Origin: Streptomyces sp. 3214.6
GTDB taxonomy: Bacteria; Actinomycetota; Actinomycetes; Streptomycetales; Streptomycetaceae
Direction of reading: 5' to 3'
Length of the DNA stretch: 64,000 bases
Assembly: GCF_900129855.1 (NCBI RefSeq)
Contig: NZ_LT670819.1
Location: 4,774,001 to 4,838,000, forward strand
This document shows, one piece after another, positions 41,074-49,082 of the stretch (its first letter is position 1; each line of letters starts with the position of its first letter). The notes beneath the pieces were generated by a model, which was not told the DNA's origin, made no database searches, and was given only the letters and a program-made list of their open reading frames with translations. A program made the position numbers and the translations under genes.

Positions 41074-42132
41074 ATGCCTTTACGTCGGAGCCATGACAAA
41101 GAATGCGGCCACGACCTCGCCGGCTCGCCTCCCGGGCGTGACCCGCGAGCCGACGCCTATCCGATGCCGTCCGTCCCCTACGGGTGGTACGCCGTGCTCC
41201 GTAGTCGCGAGTTGCGGCCCGGGCGGGTCGTCAGCCTGCACTACTTCGGGCGGGCGCTCATCGCCTTCCGCGGGGCCGACGGGCGGGCGGCCGTGCGGGA
41301 CGCGCACTGTCCGCACTACGGCGCGCATCTGGGCGTCGGCGGGAAGGTCGTGGACGGGACGGTGGAGTGTCCGTTCCACGGGTGGCGGTTCGGGGCCGAC
41401 GGGCGGTGCGTGCACGCGCCCTTCGCGGTCCGGACGCCCAAGGTGGGCCTGGGCGGCTTCCCGGTCCGCGAGCACAGCGGACTGGTCTTCGTCTACGCCG
41501 GCCCCGACGAGACCGCCGGCGAGAGCTCCGAGGAGCGCCGCGGCGAGCCCTCCTGGGAGGTCCCCGACATCCCGGAGACCACGTCCAGGGAGTTCGCCGC
41601 CCCCGTCGACGACACCTGCCGGGCCCGCATCCACGTCCAGGAGATGCGGGAGAACATCGTCGACGAGTCCCACTTCCACCACATCCACGGCCAGAGCGAA
41701 CCCCCCGTCCAGGACTGGAAGGTCGACGGTCCGTTCGCAGAGGTCCGCGGCCGGATCCGGCGGCGCGTGCTCGGGTGGGACATCGACAACACCTTCGACG
41801 CCTTCATGTACGGCCCGGGCGTCATGGTGGTCCGCACCCACGGCCCGGCGCTCTCCGTGACCGCCGTCGCCCTCTCCACCCCCGTCGACGACCGGACCAG
41901 CGAGCTGCGGATGCTGTACTACCTCCGCAAACCGGCACGGGCCCCCTTCCTCACACCCGCGCTCAAGCTCGTCTTCCGCGCGGAGGCCCTCGGCGAGGTG
42001 CGCGAGGAGGTCAGGATCTGGGACCACAAGATCCACCAGCCGCGGCCCGTCCTGCTCCCGCACGAGAAGGGCATCAGAGAACTCCGGCGCTGGTACACGC
42101 AGTTCTATCCGCCGAGCCATCCCCCGCATTGA
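41074..42132 (+). CDS. Rieske non-haem iron oxygenase (KshA/aromatic-ring-hydroxylating type)
   Basis: A 352-aa oxygenase component. The Rieske [2Fe-2S] ligands are in AHCPHYGAHLG near residue 77 (C-x-H) and VECPFHGWRFG near 98 (C-x2-H). The catalytic iron motif is ENIVDESHFHHIHG near 191, matching N-x2-D-x3-H-x4-H of the mononuclear site. The size and the tail ending RRWYTQFYPP resemble KshA-like steroid or terpenoid hydroxylases. A dedicated reductase is not nearby. The first 30 residues look unconserved, and a later ATG at the MPSVPYGWY segment is possible. Confidence 0.88.
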   Translation: MPLRRSHDKECGHDLAGSPPGRDPRADAYPMPSVPYGWYAVLRSRELRPGRVVSLHYFGRALIAFRGADGRAAVRDAHCPHYGAHLGVGGKVVDGTVECPFHGWRFGADGRCVHAPFAVRTPKVGLGGFPVREHSGLVFVYAGPDETAGESSEERRGEPSWEVPDIPETTSREFAAPVDDTCRARIHVQEMRENIVDESHFHHIHGQSEPPVQDWKVDGPFAEVRGRIRRRVLGWDIDNTFDAFMYGPGVMVVRTHGPALSVTAVALSTPVDDRTSELRMLYYLRKPARAPFLTPALKLVFRAEALGEVREEVRIWDHKIHQPRPVLLPHEKGIRELRRWYTQFYPPSHPPH

Positions 42133-42138
42133 CGAGGA

Positions 42139-42182
42139 GGGCCCGGGTCGTCTGCGGAATCCGCCCTGCCCGACCCGGGCCC
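42139..42182. terminator. Bidirectional terminator hairpin between convergent genes
   Basis: GGGCCCGGGTCG pairs over 12 bp with CGACCCGGGCCC; the 20-nt loop has an inner CGGA/TCCG pairing. It lies between the Rieske gene (+) and the pectate lyase gene (-). Confidence 0.8.
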
Positions 42183-42218
42183 CCTCACGTGCGTCCCCCG
42201 TCCCCTGCCCCCCGTCCC

Positions 42219-43802
42219 TTACAACGTCACCTGCCTGCCCCCCAACGTCACCACGAGCTTCCCGTTCGAGGCGAAGGACCAGCCCAGGGCGCCCGAGTAC
42301 GAGGCGCAGCGGGAGCCGTTGGCGCCGGTCCAGAACTGGTTGGTGCTGTCGGCGTCACCGACGGTCTTGTCGTTGGAGCCGCTCACGCCGAACCGGCACG
42401 AGGTGTTGCTGCGGAACACCGACGTCCCGGCGTCCCAGGAGTAGTTGCGCTGCGTGTTGTCGATGCTCAGGTTGTTGGAGACGGCCATGGAGCCCGGGTT
42501 GCTGTTGTACGTGAACCCGTGCTTGCCGTTGTGGAAAGCGATGCTGCGTCGCACGACGTGGTTGACGGCGATGTCGTCGCCGCCGAGCTTGTAGCCGTTG
42601 CGGTCGCCGTTGGAGTTCACGGTGCCGTCGCTGAGTGTGCCGTTGTTGTAGGACAGCGAGTCCTCGATGGTCACCGGGCCGATCGCACCGGTGTCCGTCT
42701 TGGTGTAGAGGTCCCAGCCGTCGTCGATGTTGTTGTGCGAGACGGCGTAGCGGAAGACGTTCCCGGTGCCGGTGGTGAGCTTCGCGGCGAAGCCGTCGGC
42801 GTCCTCGCCGTCGGAGTCGGCGTTGTCGTGCGACTCGGCGGAGAGGATGAGGTTGTCGGACGGCCACTGGGCGGCGGGGGTGCTGGAGGCGATCCGGCCG
42901 AGCTGGAGCCCGGTGTCACGGTTGAAGCGGGTGATCGTCCGCTCGACGACGTTGTGGCTGCCGCCGACGTAGATCCCGTTGTCACCGGCGCGTTCGACGA
43001 CGAGGCCGTAGACATGCCAGTACGAGCCGAAGAGCTGTAGCCCGCGGTTGGACGAACTCTCGGTCTGCGCCGAGAAGTTGAGCACCGGCGTCTCGCCCGG
43101 GTAGGCGGACAGCGTCGTCAGGGCGCTCGCCGTGCCGCTGCTGGTCGCCGGGATGGTGACCGTCGACGAGTAGGCGTACGTCCCGCCGCGCAGGTAGATC
43201 GTTCCGCCCGCGCCGACGCGGCTGATCGCCGAGGTGAGGGTGGTCGGCGCGGACTGGGTGCCGGCCGCGCCGTCGGTGCCGGCCGGCGAGACGTAGAGCG
43301 CGCCGCCGGCCGGGGGCGTGGTGCTGTCGGCCGTCGTCGCCTCGGCGTAGTCGACGTTGGGCAGGCCGTCCGCGGTGGTGGGGTTGAGGCGGATGGTGTT
43401 GCTGCCCGCGTTGAGGGGCACCGTGAGCGTCTTGGTGACCCACGTCGTCCAGGCGCCGGTGGCCTCGAAGGACGGCGTCTGCACCGTCGTGCCGTTGACG
43501 ACGAGCGAGGCGGGGCGGGCGGCGGTGGCACCGTTGGCGAAGCGGACGTTCAGCGTCGCCGGGCCGGCGGTGGCCGCGTTCACGGTGAACTGGGCGTATC
43601 CGCCGGTCGAGTTGGTGCCGTTGCAGAATCCGCTGCCGGAGTAGCCGGTCCAGTCGGAGTCGATGGTGCCGGTGCAGACCGCCGGGGAGGCCTCGGCCTC
43701 GTAGCGGGTGGTGGTGGCCGCCTGCGCGGGCGCGGTGCCGGCGAGCGCGACGAGCGTGCCTGCCACCAGGCTGACGCAGGCCATGACGGATCTCAGCTGC
43801 AT
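42219..43802 (-). CDS. Secreted pectate lyase, PL9-like, with N-terminal CBM35-type domain
   Basis: A 527-aa secreted enzyme. Signal peptide cleaves near APAQAAT (residue 29). Residues 30-155 form a CBM35-like module (RYEAEASPAVCTGTI; STGGYAQFTVNAATAGPATLNVRFANG) that binds plant polysaccharide. The right-handed beta-helix starts at ALYVSPAGTDGAAGTQSAP. PL9 signatures are DSDGEDADGFAAKL near 338, VSHNNIDDGWDLYTKTDTG near 362 and RNGYKLGGDD near 403, where the Lys matches the Bronsted base of Pel9A and the Asp cluster the calcium site. It should cleave polygalacturonate by beta-elimination outside the cell. GGAG lies 9 bp before the start. A LacI-type operator lies 45 bp upstream. Confidence 0.88.
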   Translation of the reverse strand: MQLRSVMACVSLVAGTLVALAGTAPAQAATTTRYEAEASPAVCTGTIDSDWTGYSGSGFCNGTNSTGGYAQFTVNAATAGPATLNVRFANGATAARPASLVVNGTTVQTPSFEATGAWTTWVTKTLTVPLNAGSNTIRLNPTTADGLPNVDYAEATTADSTTPPAGGALYVSPAGTDGAAGTQSAPTTLTSAISRVGAGGTIYLRGGTYAYSSTVTIPATSSGTASALTTLSAYPGETPVLNFSAQTESSSNRGLQLFGSYWHVYGLVVERAGDNGIYVGGSHNVVERTITRFNRDTGLQLGRIASSTPAAQWPSDNLILSAESHDNADSDGEDADGFAAKLTTGTGNVFRYAVSHNNIDDGWDLYTKTDTGAIGPVTIEDSLSYNNGTLSDGTVNSNGDRNGYKLGGDDIAVNHVVRRSIAFHNGKHGFTYNSNPGSMAVSNNLSIDNTQRNYSWDAGTSVFRSNTSCRFGVSGSNDKTVGDADSTNQFWTGANGSRCASYSGALGWSFASNGKLVVTLGGRQVTL

Positions 43803-43846
43803 GGGTTCATCTCCAGGAACGGGACGAGTGCGGGTCGGCCGAACTG

Positions 43847-43858
43847 GAAAGCGCTTTC
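43847..43858. promoter_or_regulatory. LacI-family operator upstream of the pectate lyase gene
   Basis: The perfect 12-bp palindrome GAAAGCGCTTTC with the central GC step is typical of LacI-family repressor sites. It lies 45 bp before the lyase start, suggesting repression relieved by pectin breakdown products. The regulator gene is not in this window. Confidence 0.65.
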
Positions 43859-43959
43859 TCCCGGAAGTTAGGGGCCTGGCTTGAGCACGTCAATAGACGC
43901 GTACTTGTTTTCTGTTCACATAGATGGACAGGATTACGCGGACCGCCGCCCTGCGTGCA

Positions 43960-44003
43960 TGCGCATGCGTCATCCCCTCACCTGCGCATGCGCCATCTCC
44001 TCA
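43960..44003. repeat. Two 21-bp direct repeats with TGCGCA cores
   Basis: Two 21-bp units starting TGCGCATGCG (43960-43980 and 43983-44003) match at 19 of 21 positions and are spaced 23 bp. Each holds the palindrome TGCGCA. With the pair below they fill the 316-bp gap between the lyase and the SCO2400-like gene, where no gene is seen. Confidence 0.6.
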
Positions 44004-44074
44004 AGGGATCCGTGCAGGAGCATCACACAGGCTGCACACAGTCCTTCGAACGACTCGTTAACGTGTCCGGCCAT

Positions 44075-44106
44075 CGGATCCCTGCGTACCGACGGATCCC
44101 CGCGTA
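44075..44106 (+). repeat. Two 14-bp direct repeats ahead of the SCO2400-like gene
   Basis: CGGATCCCTGCGTA (44075-44088) and CGGATCCCCGCGTA (44093-44106) are 18 bp apart and end 12 bp before the start codon. Position suggests operator half-sites, or a duplication that also moved the leader. Confidence 0.5.
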
Positions 44107-44118
44107 GGAAGAACACAG

Positions 44119-44964
44119 ATGGACTACTGCTCCACGTGTCGTCGGCATCTCAACGGCGCCCTGGTGTGCCCGGGATGCGGCGCCTACGCCCCGGACATCG
44201 CGCCCCAGATCATCGCCGCGCCCTCCCCCGCACCCGCCCCACTGAACTCACTCTCCTCGCCGGGCTCACTCGACTCACCCGACTCACCCGATCTGGAGAG
44301 CGTGACGCCGCCCGCGCCGCAGGGACGCGCGGCGCGCCGACGGCAGCTGGCCCGCTGGAAGAAGAACCAGCGCCGGGCCGTGGTCGCGACGGCCGTCGCC
44401 CTCGTCGGAGGCGGGCTGACCGTCGCCTCGCTGGACCGCGGGACCGGCGACCAGACCCAGGCGGCCACCGCACCGGAGCTCCCGACCACGTCGAACGACG
44501 AGCAGCCGACGTCGGACCACACCCGCCCGACGGTGACCCGCTCCCACGCCCACCGGTCGACCCCGTCATCCACTCTCCCGTCACAGCCCCAGTCCCGGGC
44601 GAACACCCACCCGGGCTCCCTGGCCTCCACCCCCACACCCCCCACGAACTCCACGAACTCCACGAACTCCACGAGGACGTCCTCGGTCCCCCACCAGCGA
44701 ACCGGCACCTCGTCCTACAACGGAACGGTCAGCACCACGACCGCGTCCACCGACACGGCAGGCACGACGAACACGACCGGTACGGCGGGCGCGACGGGCA
44801 CGACCGCGCAGCAGTCACCGGCGCCCGCCACGACCGGCGGCACGGAGTCGTCGACGTCGACGGGATCGACGTCCACCGGATCGACATCCACCGGATCGAC
44901 GAACCCCGCCCCCGCCGCGACCTCACCGTCGAACATCTGCGTGCTGGGCCTGATCTGCCTCTGA
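44119..44964 (+). CDS. SCO2400-like zinc-ribbon membrane protein with low-complexity exterior
   Basis: A 281-aa protein. MDYCSTCRRHLNGALVCPGCG at the start is a CxxC...CxxC zinc ribbon, the signature I associate with the SCO2400 family. After a Ser/Pro-rich linker, a basic patch (RRRQLARWKKNQRR near 75) precedes one membrane helix (AVVATAVALVGGGLTVASL, about 90-108). The rest is Thr/Ser/Pro-rich and repetitive, including a tandem STSTGS segment near 245, and ends hydrophobically at NICVLGLICL. Predicted topology: ribbon inside, Thr-rich tail outside. Function is unknown. Confidence 0.78.
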   Translation: MDYCSTCRRHLNGALVCPGCGAYAPDIAPQIIAAPSPAPAPLNSLSSPGSLDSPDSPDLESVTPPAPQGRAARRRQLARWKKNQRRAVVATAVALVGGGLTVASLDRGTGDQTQAATAPELPTTSNDEQPTSDHTRPTVTRSHAHRSTPSSTLPSQPQSRANTHPGSLASTPTPPTNSTNSTNSTRTSSVPHQRTGTSSYNGTVSTTTASTDTAGTTNTTGTAGATGTTAQQSPAPATTGGTESSTSTGSTSTGSTSTGSTNPAPAATSPSNICVLGLICL

Positions 44965-45054
44965 TCCGGCATTCCCGTGTTCAACGGAACTTATCGAGGC
45001 GGCTGTTAGTTTCTACGGTGCTGTAGATGACCCGAACCGACCTCTGGAGTTCTC

Positions 45055-45510
45055 ATGGCCCTGTGGGACCGCATCAAGGAGTCCGCGTCGACGATGCAGA
45101 CCCAGCTCGTGGCGAAGAAGAACGACCTCAAGAGCGGCGCCTTCCGCGACGCGAGCATGGCCATGTGCGCCCTGGTCGCCGCCGCCGACGGCACCATCGA
45201 CCCCGCCGAGCGGCAGCGGGTGGCTCAACTCATCGCCACCAACGAGGTGTTGCAGAACTTCGACGCCATGGACCTGCAGCGGCGCTTCGACGAGAACCTC
45301 AACAAGCTGACGACCGACTTCGCCTTCGGCAAGGTCAGCGTGCTGCAGGAGATCGCCAAGGCGAAGAAGAAGCCTGCCGAGGCCCGCGCCGTCATCCAGA
45401 TCGGCATCGTCATCGGCGGCGCCGACGGCGACTTCGACAAGACCGAACAGGCCATCGTCCGCGAAGCCTGCTTCACCCTCGAACTCCCGCCGCACGAGTT
45501 CGACCTCTGA
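45055..45510 (+). CDS. TerB-family (tellurite-resistance-like) protein
   Basis: A 151-aa all-helical cytoplasmic protein. MALWDRIKESASTMQTQL and CALVAAADGTIDPAERQRV near residue 38, then IVIGGADGDFDKTEQAI near 120, form the paired helical repeat with acidic metal-binding loops (DGTIDPAE, DGDFDKTE) characteristic of TerB. Other ter genes are absent here. Role: stress or metal sensing scaffold by family; specifics unknown. Confidence 0.88.
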   Translation: MALWDRIKESASTMQTQLVAKKNDLKSGAFRDASMAMCALVAAADGTIDPAERQRVAQLIATNEVLQNFDAMDLQRRFDENLNKLTTDFAFGKVSVLQEIAKAKKKPAEARAVIQIGIVIGGADGDFDKTEQAIVREACFTLELPPHEFDL

Positions 45511-45587
45511 CCGGTGACCGGTGACCTCTGACCGGCCGGGGTGGCGGTGCGTGAGGGCTCGGCCGTTCTCACGCACCGCGATCGTCC

Positions 45588-45953
45588 TCAGGTGGCGGTG
45601 TCCGTCAGCCCCGTCGCCCGGCCGGCCTCGTCCCAGCGGACCTCCAGGACGCGGGTCACGGCGTCGCGGTTGACCGGGCCGAACACGTGCGGGAACAGGG
45701 TGCTCTCGGCGACTCCGGGCGGCGGCGCGGGAGCGGCCGCCTCCCACTCGCACCTCGCGGTGAGCCGCTCCTCGTCGAGGACCAGCGCCAGCAGCGGCCG
45801 GGGGCCGTCGCGGTAGAACGCGTTGACGACGGTGAGCGTGGTCTCCTCGTCGGGCGAGCAGTGCACGAAGCCGTCCTCGGCGAGGGAGGCGGGCGCGTAG
45901 GGCCGGTCGGCGCCGGCGTTCCACTCGTCGAGCGGTACGACGTGATAAATCAT
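45588..45953 (-). CDS. DUF952 domain protein
   Basis: A 121-aa protein starting MIYHVVPLDEWNAG and containing YAPASLAEDGFVHCSPDEE near residue 20. The GF(V/I)HCS motif defines DUF952, a fold related to glutathione-S-transferase-associated or ADP-ribosyl-like proteins. ATG 45953 gives the conventional start; the frame extends further without conservation. Convergent with the TerB gene. Function unknown. Confidence 0.82.
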   Translation of the reverse strand: MIYHVVPLDEWNAGADRPYAPASLAEDGFVHCSPDEETTLTVVNAFYRDGPRPLLALVLDEERLTARCEWEAAAPAPPPGVAESTLFPHVFGPVNRDAVTRVLEVRWDEAGRATGLTDTAT

Positions 45954-46134
45954 GATCCGGTTATACAACAGACGTTCGGCGCCCACTCGTGCTCGTCGCC
46001 GCCGTCCCTCCCGGGGAGCTTGCCCTCCGGACAGCGGACCCGGCTCCGGGGAAGTGGCGGAGCGCTTCGCGGGCCTTTCGCTCCGACGTGTGCTACCGTG
46101 ATAAAAGTGGCAGTTTCGGTTACCAGAGGCTTGT

Positions 46135-46172
46135 GAGTGCTCTTCGACCTTCCGTCGACGAGCACTCTTTTT
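46135..46172 (+). terminator. U-rich hairpin in the 5' leader of cold-shock copy 2
   Basis: GAGTGCTC pairs with GAGCACTC, and inside it TCGAC pairs with GTCGA around CTTCC. A run TTTTTG follows directly, the textbook intrinsic terminator. It lies about 80 bp upstream of the cold-shock start and downstream of the conserved GTGCTAC(C/T)GT block, so it would fall within the leader RNA. Confidence 0.7.
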
Positions 46173-46253
46173 GTTTCCGGGGCTTATCTCTGATCCTGCG
46201 ACGCCGGTTCCGCAAGGTGCGGACACCGGGCACTGCCCCAAGGGAGATTCAAT

Positions 46254-46457
46254 ATGGCATCTGGCACCGTGAAGTGGTTCAACGCGGAAAAGGGCTTCGG
46301 CTTCATCGAGCAGGAGGGTGGCGGCCCCGACGTCTTCGCCCACTACTCGAACATCGCCACCCAGGGCTTCCGCGAGCTTCAGGAAGGCCAGAAGGTTACC
46401 TTCGACGTCACGCAGGGCCAGAAGGGCCCGCAGGCCGAGAACATCGTTCCCGCCTGA
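46254..46457 (+). CDS. Cold-shock protein (CspA family), copy 2
   Basis: A 67-aa cold-shock domain with RNP1 KGFGFIEQ and RNP2 DVFAHYSNI. It is nearly identical to the protein at 21053-21256; differences include D/E at residue 22 and changes near the C-terminus (QAENIVPA against TAENIVNA). AAGGGAGATTC precedes ATG 46254. The gene has a U-rich hairpin in its leader, which copy 1 lacks. A 15-bp hairpin and a DEAD-box gene follow. Confidence 0.95.
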   Translation: MASGTVKWFNAEKGFGFIEQEGGGPDVFAHYSNIATQGFRELQEGQKVTFDVTQGQKGPQAENIVPA

Positions 46458-46485
46458 CGCTGACGCGACCTACGCGTATCACGTG

Positions 46486-46520
46486 GCCGGGGCTCGCACT
46501 CTTGTAGTGCGAGCCCCGGC
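46486..46520 (+). terminator. Strong hairpin between cold-shock copy 2 and DEAD-box copy 2
   Basis: GCCGGGGCTCGCACT pairs perfectly over 15 bp with AGTGCGAGCCCCGGC around CTTGT. It occupies the same position as the 21282-21317 hairpin of module 1 though the stem sequences differ. Confidence 0.85.
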
Positions 46521-46645
46521 TCATGGCGTTCTACCGCGCATTTGAGTTCCACCGCGCATTTGTTTGTATTTTTTTCGGCTCATTCTTGTGAATCCTCATG
46601 TCGGGAGGAATTCCTCGATACGTGCCGCATCGAGGAAGGTTCCGA

Positions 46646-48223
46646 ATGAACCGCAACAGCTCCGTCCGCTCCCGCCGGGGCGGCGCCGCTCCCTCCCGTT
46701 CGGCCAAGCCCGCCGGCCGCAACGGACGTACGAGTAGTCGTCCCGCCGCGTCCGGCGGTGAGTTCGCTGTGCCCGTGACCCTCACACCGGGGCTGCCGCC
46801 GGTCGAGGCGTTCACGGAACTGGACATGCCCGAGCGGCTGTTGACCGCTCTCGGCGCCGAAGGCGTCACCACGCCGTTCCCGATCCAGGCGGCGACGCTG
46901 CCGAACTCGCTGGCCGGCCGGGACGTCCTGGGCCGCGGCCGGACGGGTTCCGGCAAGACCCTCGCGTTCGGCCTCGCCATGCTCGCCCGCATCGACGGGC
47001 AGCGGGCCGAGCCCCGGCAGCCGCTGGCCCTGGTCCTTGTCCCCACCCGGGAACTGGCCCAGCAGGTCACCGACGCCCTCACCCCCTACGCCCGTGCGCT
47101 GCGGCTGCGGCTCGCCACGGTGGTCGGCGGTCTGTCCATCGGCCGGCAGGCGAGTGCGCTGCGCGGCGGCGCCGAGGTGGTCGTGGCCACGCCCGGCCGG
47201 CTCAAGGACCTCATCGACCGGGCCGACTGCCGGCTGGACCGGGTCGCCATCACCGTCCTCGACGAGGCCGACCAGATGGCCGACATGGGCTTCATGCCGC
47301 AGGTGACGCAGCTGCTCGACCAGGTGCGTCCGGACGGCCAGCGGATGCTGTTCTCGGCGACGTTGGACCGTAACGTCGACCGGCTGGTGCGGAACTACCT
47401 GCACGATCCGGTCGTCCACTCCGTCGACCCGTCCGCGGGCGCGGTGACGACGATGGAGCACCACGTGCTGCACGTCGAGGACGAGGACAAGCACGCCACG
47501 ACGACGGAGATCGCCGCCCGCGACGGACGCGTGATCATGTTCCTGGACACCAAGCACGCGGCGGACCGGCTGGCCAAGAAGCTGCTGGCGGTCGGGGTGC
47601 GCGCGGCCTCGCTGCACGGCGGCAAGTCGCAGAACCAGCGCACGCGCACGCTCGCCCAGTTCAAGGACGGGCATGTCACGGTGCTGGTGGCGACCAATGT
47701 CGCGGCCCGTGGCATCCATGTCGACAACCTCGACCTCGTCGTCAACGTCGACCCGCCGGGCGACCACAAGGACTACCTGCACCGCGGCGGCCGTACCGCC
47801 CGCGCCGGCGAGTCCGGCACCGTCGTCACGCTGGTCCTGCCCCACCAGCGGCGGGAGGTGACGCGACTGATGGCCGACGCCGGCATCACCCCGCAGACCA
47901 CCCGGGTCCGCTCGGGTGGGACCGAGCTGAGCCGTATCACCGGCGCGCAGGCGCCCTCGGGCGTGCCCGTCGTCCTCACCCCGCCGCCCACCGCGGAGAA
48001 GCGCCCCGAGCGCACGGCTTCCGCCTCGCGCGCCCGCCGCGGCCGTCCCGCCGCCCAGGGTGGACGTGCCGCCGCCCAGGGAGGTCGACCCGCGTCCCAG
48101 GGCGGGCGTCCGGCCTCCCAGGGTCGTCGCCGCGCCCCCGCCAAGGGCAACGGGAACGGCGGCGGAAACAGCGCCGGAAACGGGACCGGAAACGGAAACC
48201 GTCCCGGCGCGAACGGCCGCTGA
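46646..48223 (+). CDS. DEAD-box RNA helicase, copy 2
   Basis: A 525-aa RNA helicase with the same motif series as copy 1: PFPIQAATLPNSL, GRTGSGKT near residue 97, VPTRELAQQ, VLDEADQM near 205, FSATLDRNV, ATNVAARGIHVDNLD and HRGGRTARAGESG. The core is closely similar to copy 1; the tails differ. The C-terminal tail has four units of GR.A.QGG followed by a Gly/Asn-rich end, a disordered RNA-binding tail made by in-frame tandem repeats. ATG 46646 follows GAGGAAGG, as in copy 1. Confidence 0.93.
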   Translation: MNRNSSVRSRRGGAAPSRSAKPAGRNGRTSSRPAASGGEFAVPVTLTPGLPPVEAFTELDMPERLLTALGAEGVTTPFPIQAATLPNSLAGRDVLGRGRTGSGKTLAFGLAMLARIDGQRAEPRQPLALVLVPTRELAQQVTDALTPYARALRLRLATVVGGLSIGRQASALRGGAEVVVATPGRLKDLIDRADCRLDRVAITVLDEADQMADMGFMPQVTQLLDQVRPDGQRMLFSATLDRNVDRLVRNYLHDPVVHSVDPSAGAVTTMEHHVLHVEDEDKHATTTEIAARDGRVIMFLDTKHAADRLAKKLLAVGVRAASLHGGKSQNQRTRTLAQFKDGHVTVLVATNVAARGIHVDNLDLVVNVDPPGDHKDYLHRGGRTARAGESGTVVTLVLPHQRREVTRLMADAGITPQTTRVRSGGTELSRITGAQAPSGVPVVLTPPPTAEKRPERTASASRARRGRPAAQGGRAAAQGGRPASQGGRPASQGRRRAPAKGNGNGGGNSAGNGTGNGNRPGANGR

Positions 48224-48272
48224 GACCCGCTGCCGCTGAGGCCCGCACAGGCGTGGCCCGCGCCGGGGTGGC

Positions 48273-48411
48273 TCACCCGCTGGTGTCCTCCGCCGGCGTG
48301 TGGGCCACCAGCGCGTTGGCGTGGCCGTGTCCCAGACCGTGCTCGGCCTGCAGCCGGGAGACGAGCGCCATGTGGCCCGAGGGCCCCGGCTGCGTTTCCG
48401 CCGGGATGGGT
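48273..48411 (-). pseudogene. DUF4287-type gene remnant (C-terminal fragment)
   Basis: The reverse strand reads GPSGHMALVSRLQAEHGLG then HGHANALVAHTPAED before its stop at 48273. This is the conserved end of DUF4287 proteins (GLGHGHANALVAH). The same frame has a stop at once upstream, next to the TetR stop, so the N-terminal half is gone. An ATG at 48371 could in principle start a 32-aa peptide, but no ribosome-binding site is evident. Confidence 0.65.
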
Positions 48412-48413
48412 TG

Positions 48414-48992
48414 TCAGACCACGGCGAGGCGGTCCACCAGCAGCTCCACCCTCGGCTCGATGTCCTCCGGAGGCAGCCGTCCCGCCCGGGTCAAGGTCGC
48501 CAGCCCGTGCAGGGACGCCCAGAACAGCTCGGTGAACAGTCCCGGGTCGACGCCGTCCCCGGCGACCTCGCCCAGGCTCTCCAGCAGCGCGGCGAAGGCA
48601 TCCTTCAGCGACTCCGGGGTGTCCTCCCGCGCGAACGGCAGGCCGCCGTCGAGCTGGAACAAGGCGTCGTAGACCGCCGGGTTGCGTGCGGCGAAGTCGA
48701 GATAGGCGCGGGCGAGGGCGGTGACCCGCCCGCGCGGGCTGTTCGCGCCGGCGGTCGCGGCCCGCACCGCCGCTGCCAGCTCGGCGGCGCCCTCGATGGC
48801 GACGGCGCCGATGATCTCCCGTTTGCCGCGGAAGTGGCTGTAGAGGACGGGCTGGCTGTATTCGATGCGCTCGGCGAGCCGGCGGGTGGTGACCGCGCCC
48901 CAGCCCTGCTGCTCTGCGAGTTCGCGGGCCGTCGCCACGATGAGGCGCTCGCGCTCCGCCCATTCGCGCTGCTTGCGTTCCTGTACCGACAT
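48414..48992 (-). CDS. TetR-family transcriptional regulator
   Basis: A 192-aa repressor. The N-terminal helix-turn-helix is IVATARELAEQQGWGAVTTRRLAERIEYSQPVLYSHF near residues 18-54, with KREIIGAVA following. The ligand domain includes YLDFAARNPAVYDALF near 97. It is divergent from a DUF1772 membrane protein gene; CTAG-bearing inverted repeats fill the gap, so it is likely to repress both. Confidence 0.92.
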   Translation of the reverse strand: MSVQERKQREWAERERLIVATARELAEQQGWGAVTTRRLAERIEYSQPVLYSHFRGKREIIGAVAIEGAAELAAAVRAATAGANSPRGRVTALARAYLDFAARNPAVYDALFQLDGGLPFAREDTPESLKDAFAALLESLGEVAGDGVDPGLFTELFWASLHGLATLTRAGRLPPEDIEPRVELLVDRLAVV

Positions 48993-49001
48993 GATTCGAT
49001 C

Positions 49002-49014
49002 CTAGCACCGCTAG
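49002..49014. promoter_or_regulatory. TetR operator candidate 1
   Basis: CTAGC-ACC-GCTAG is a perfect inverted repeat 10 bp upstream of the TetR start. CTAG is rare in streptomycete DNA, which makes the clustering here notable. Confidence 0.55.
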
Positions 49015-49034
49015 ACAATCGAGCGGCAGCAGTA

Positions 49035-49065
49035 CTAGCGTTGCCTCATCAGCTAGCAACACTAG
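49035..49065. promoter_or_regulatory. TetR operator candidate 2
   Basis: CTAGCGTTGC and GCAACACTAG form an inverted repeat (9 of 10 positions) with an 11-bp spacer, ending 17 bp before the DUF1772 start. A further CTAG lies in the spacer. Confidence 0.55.
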
Positions 49066-49082
49066 ATGCGAAAGAGGTCGTC

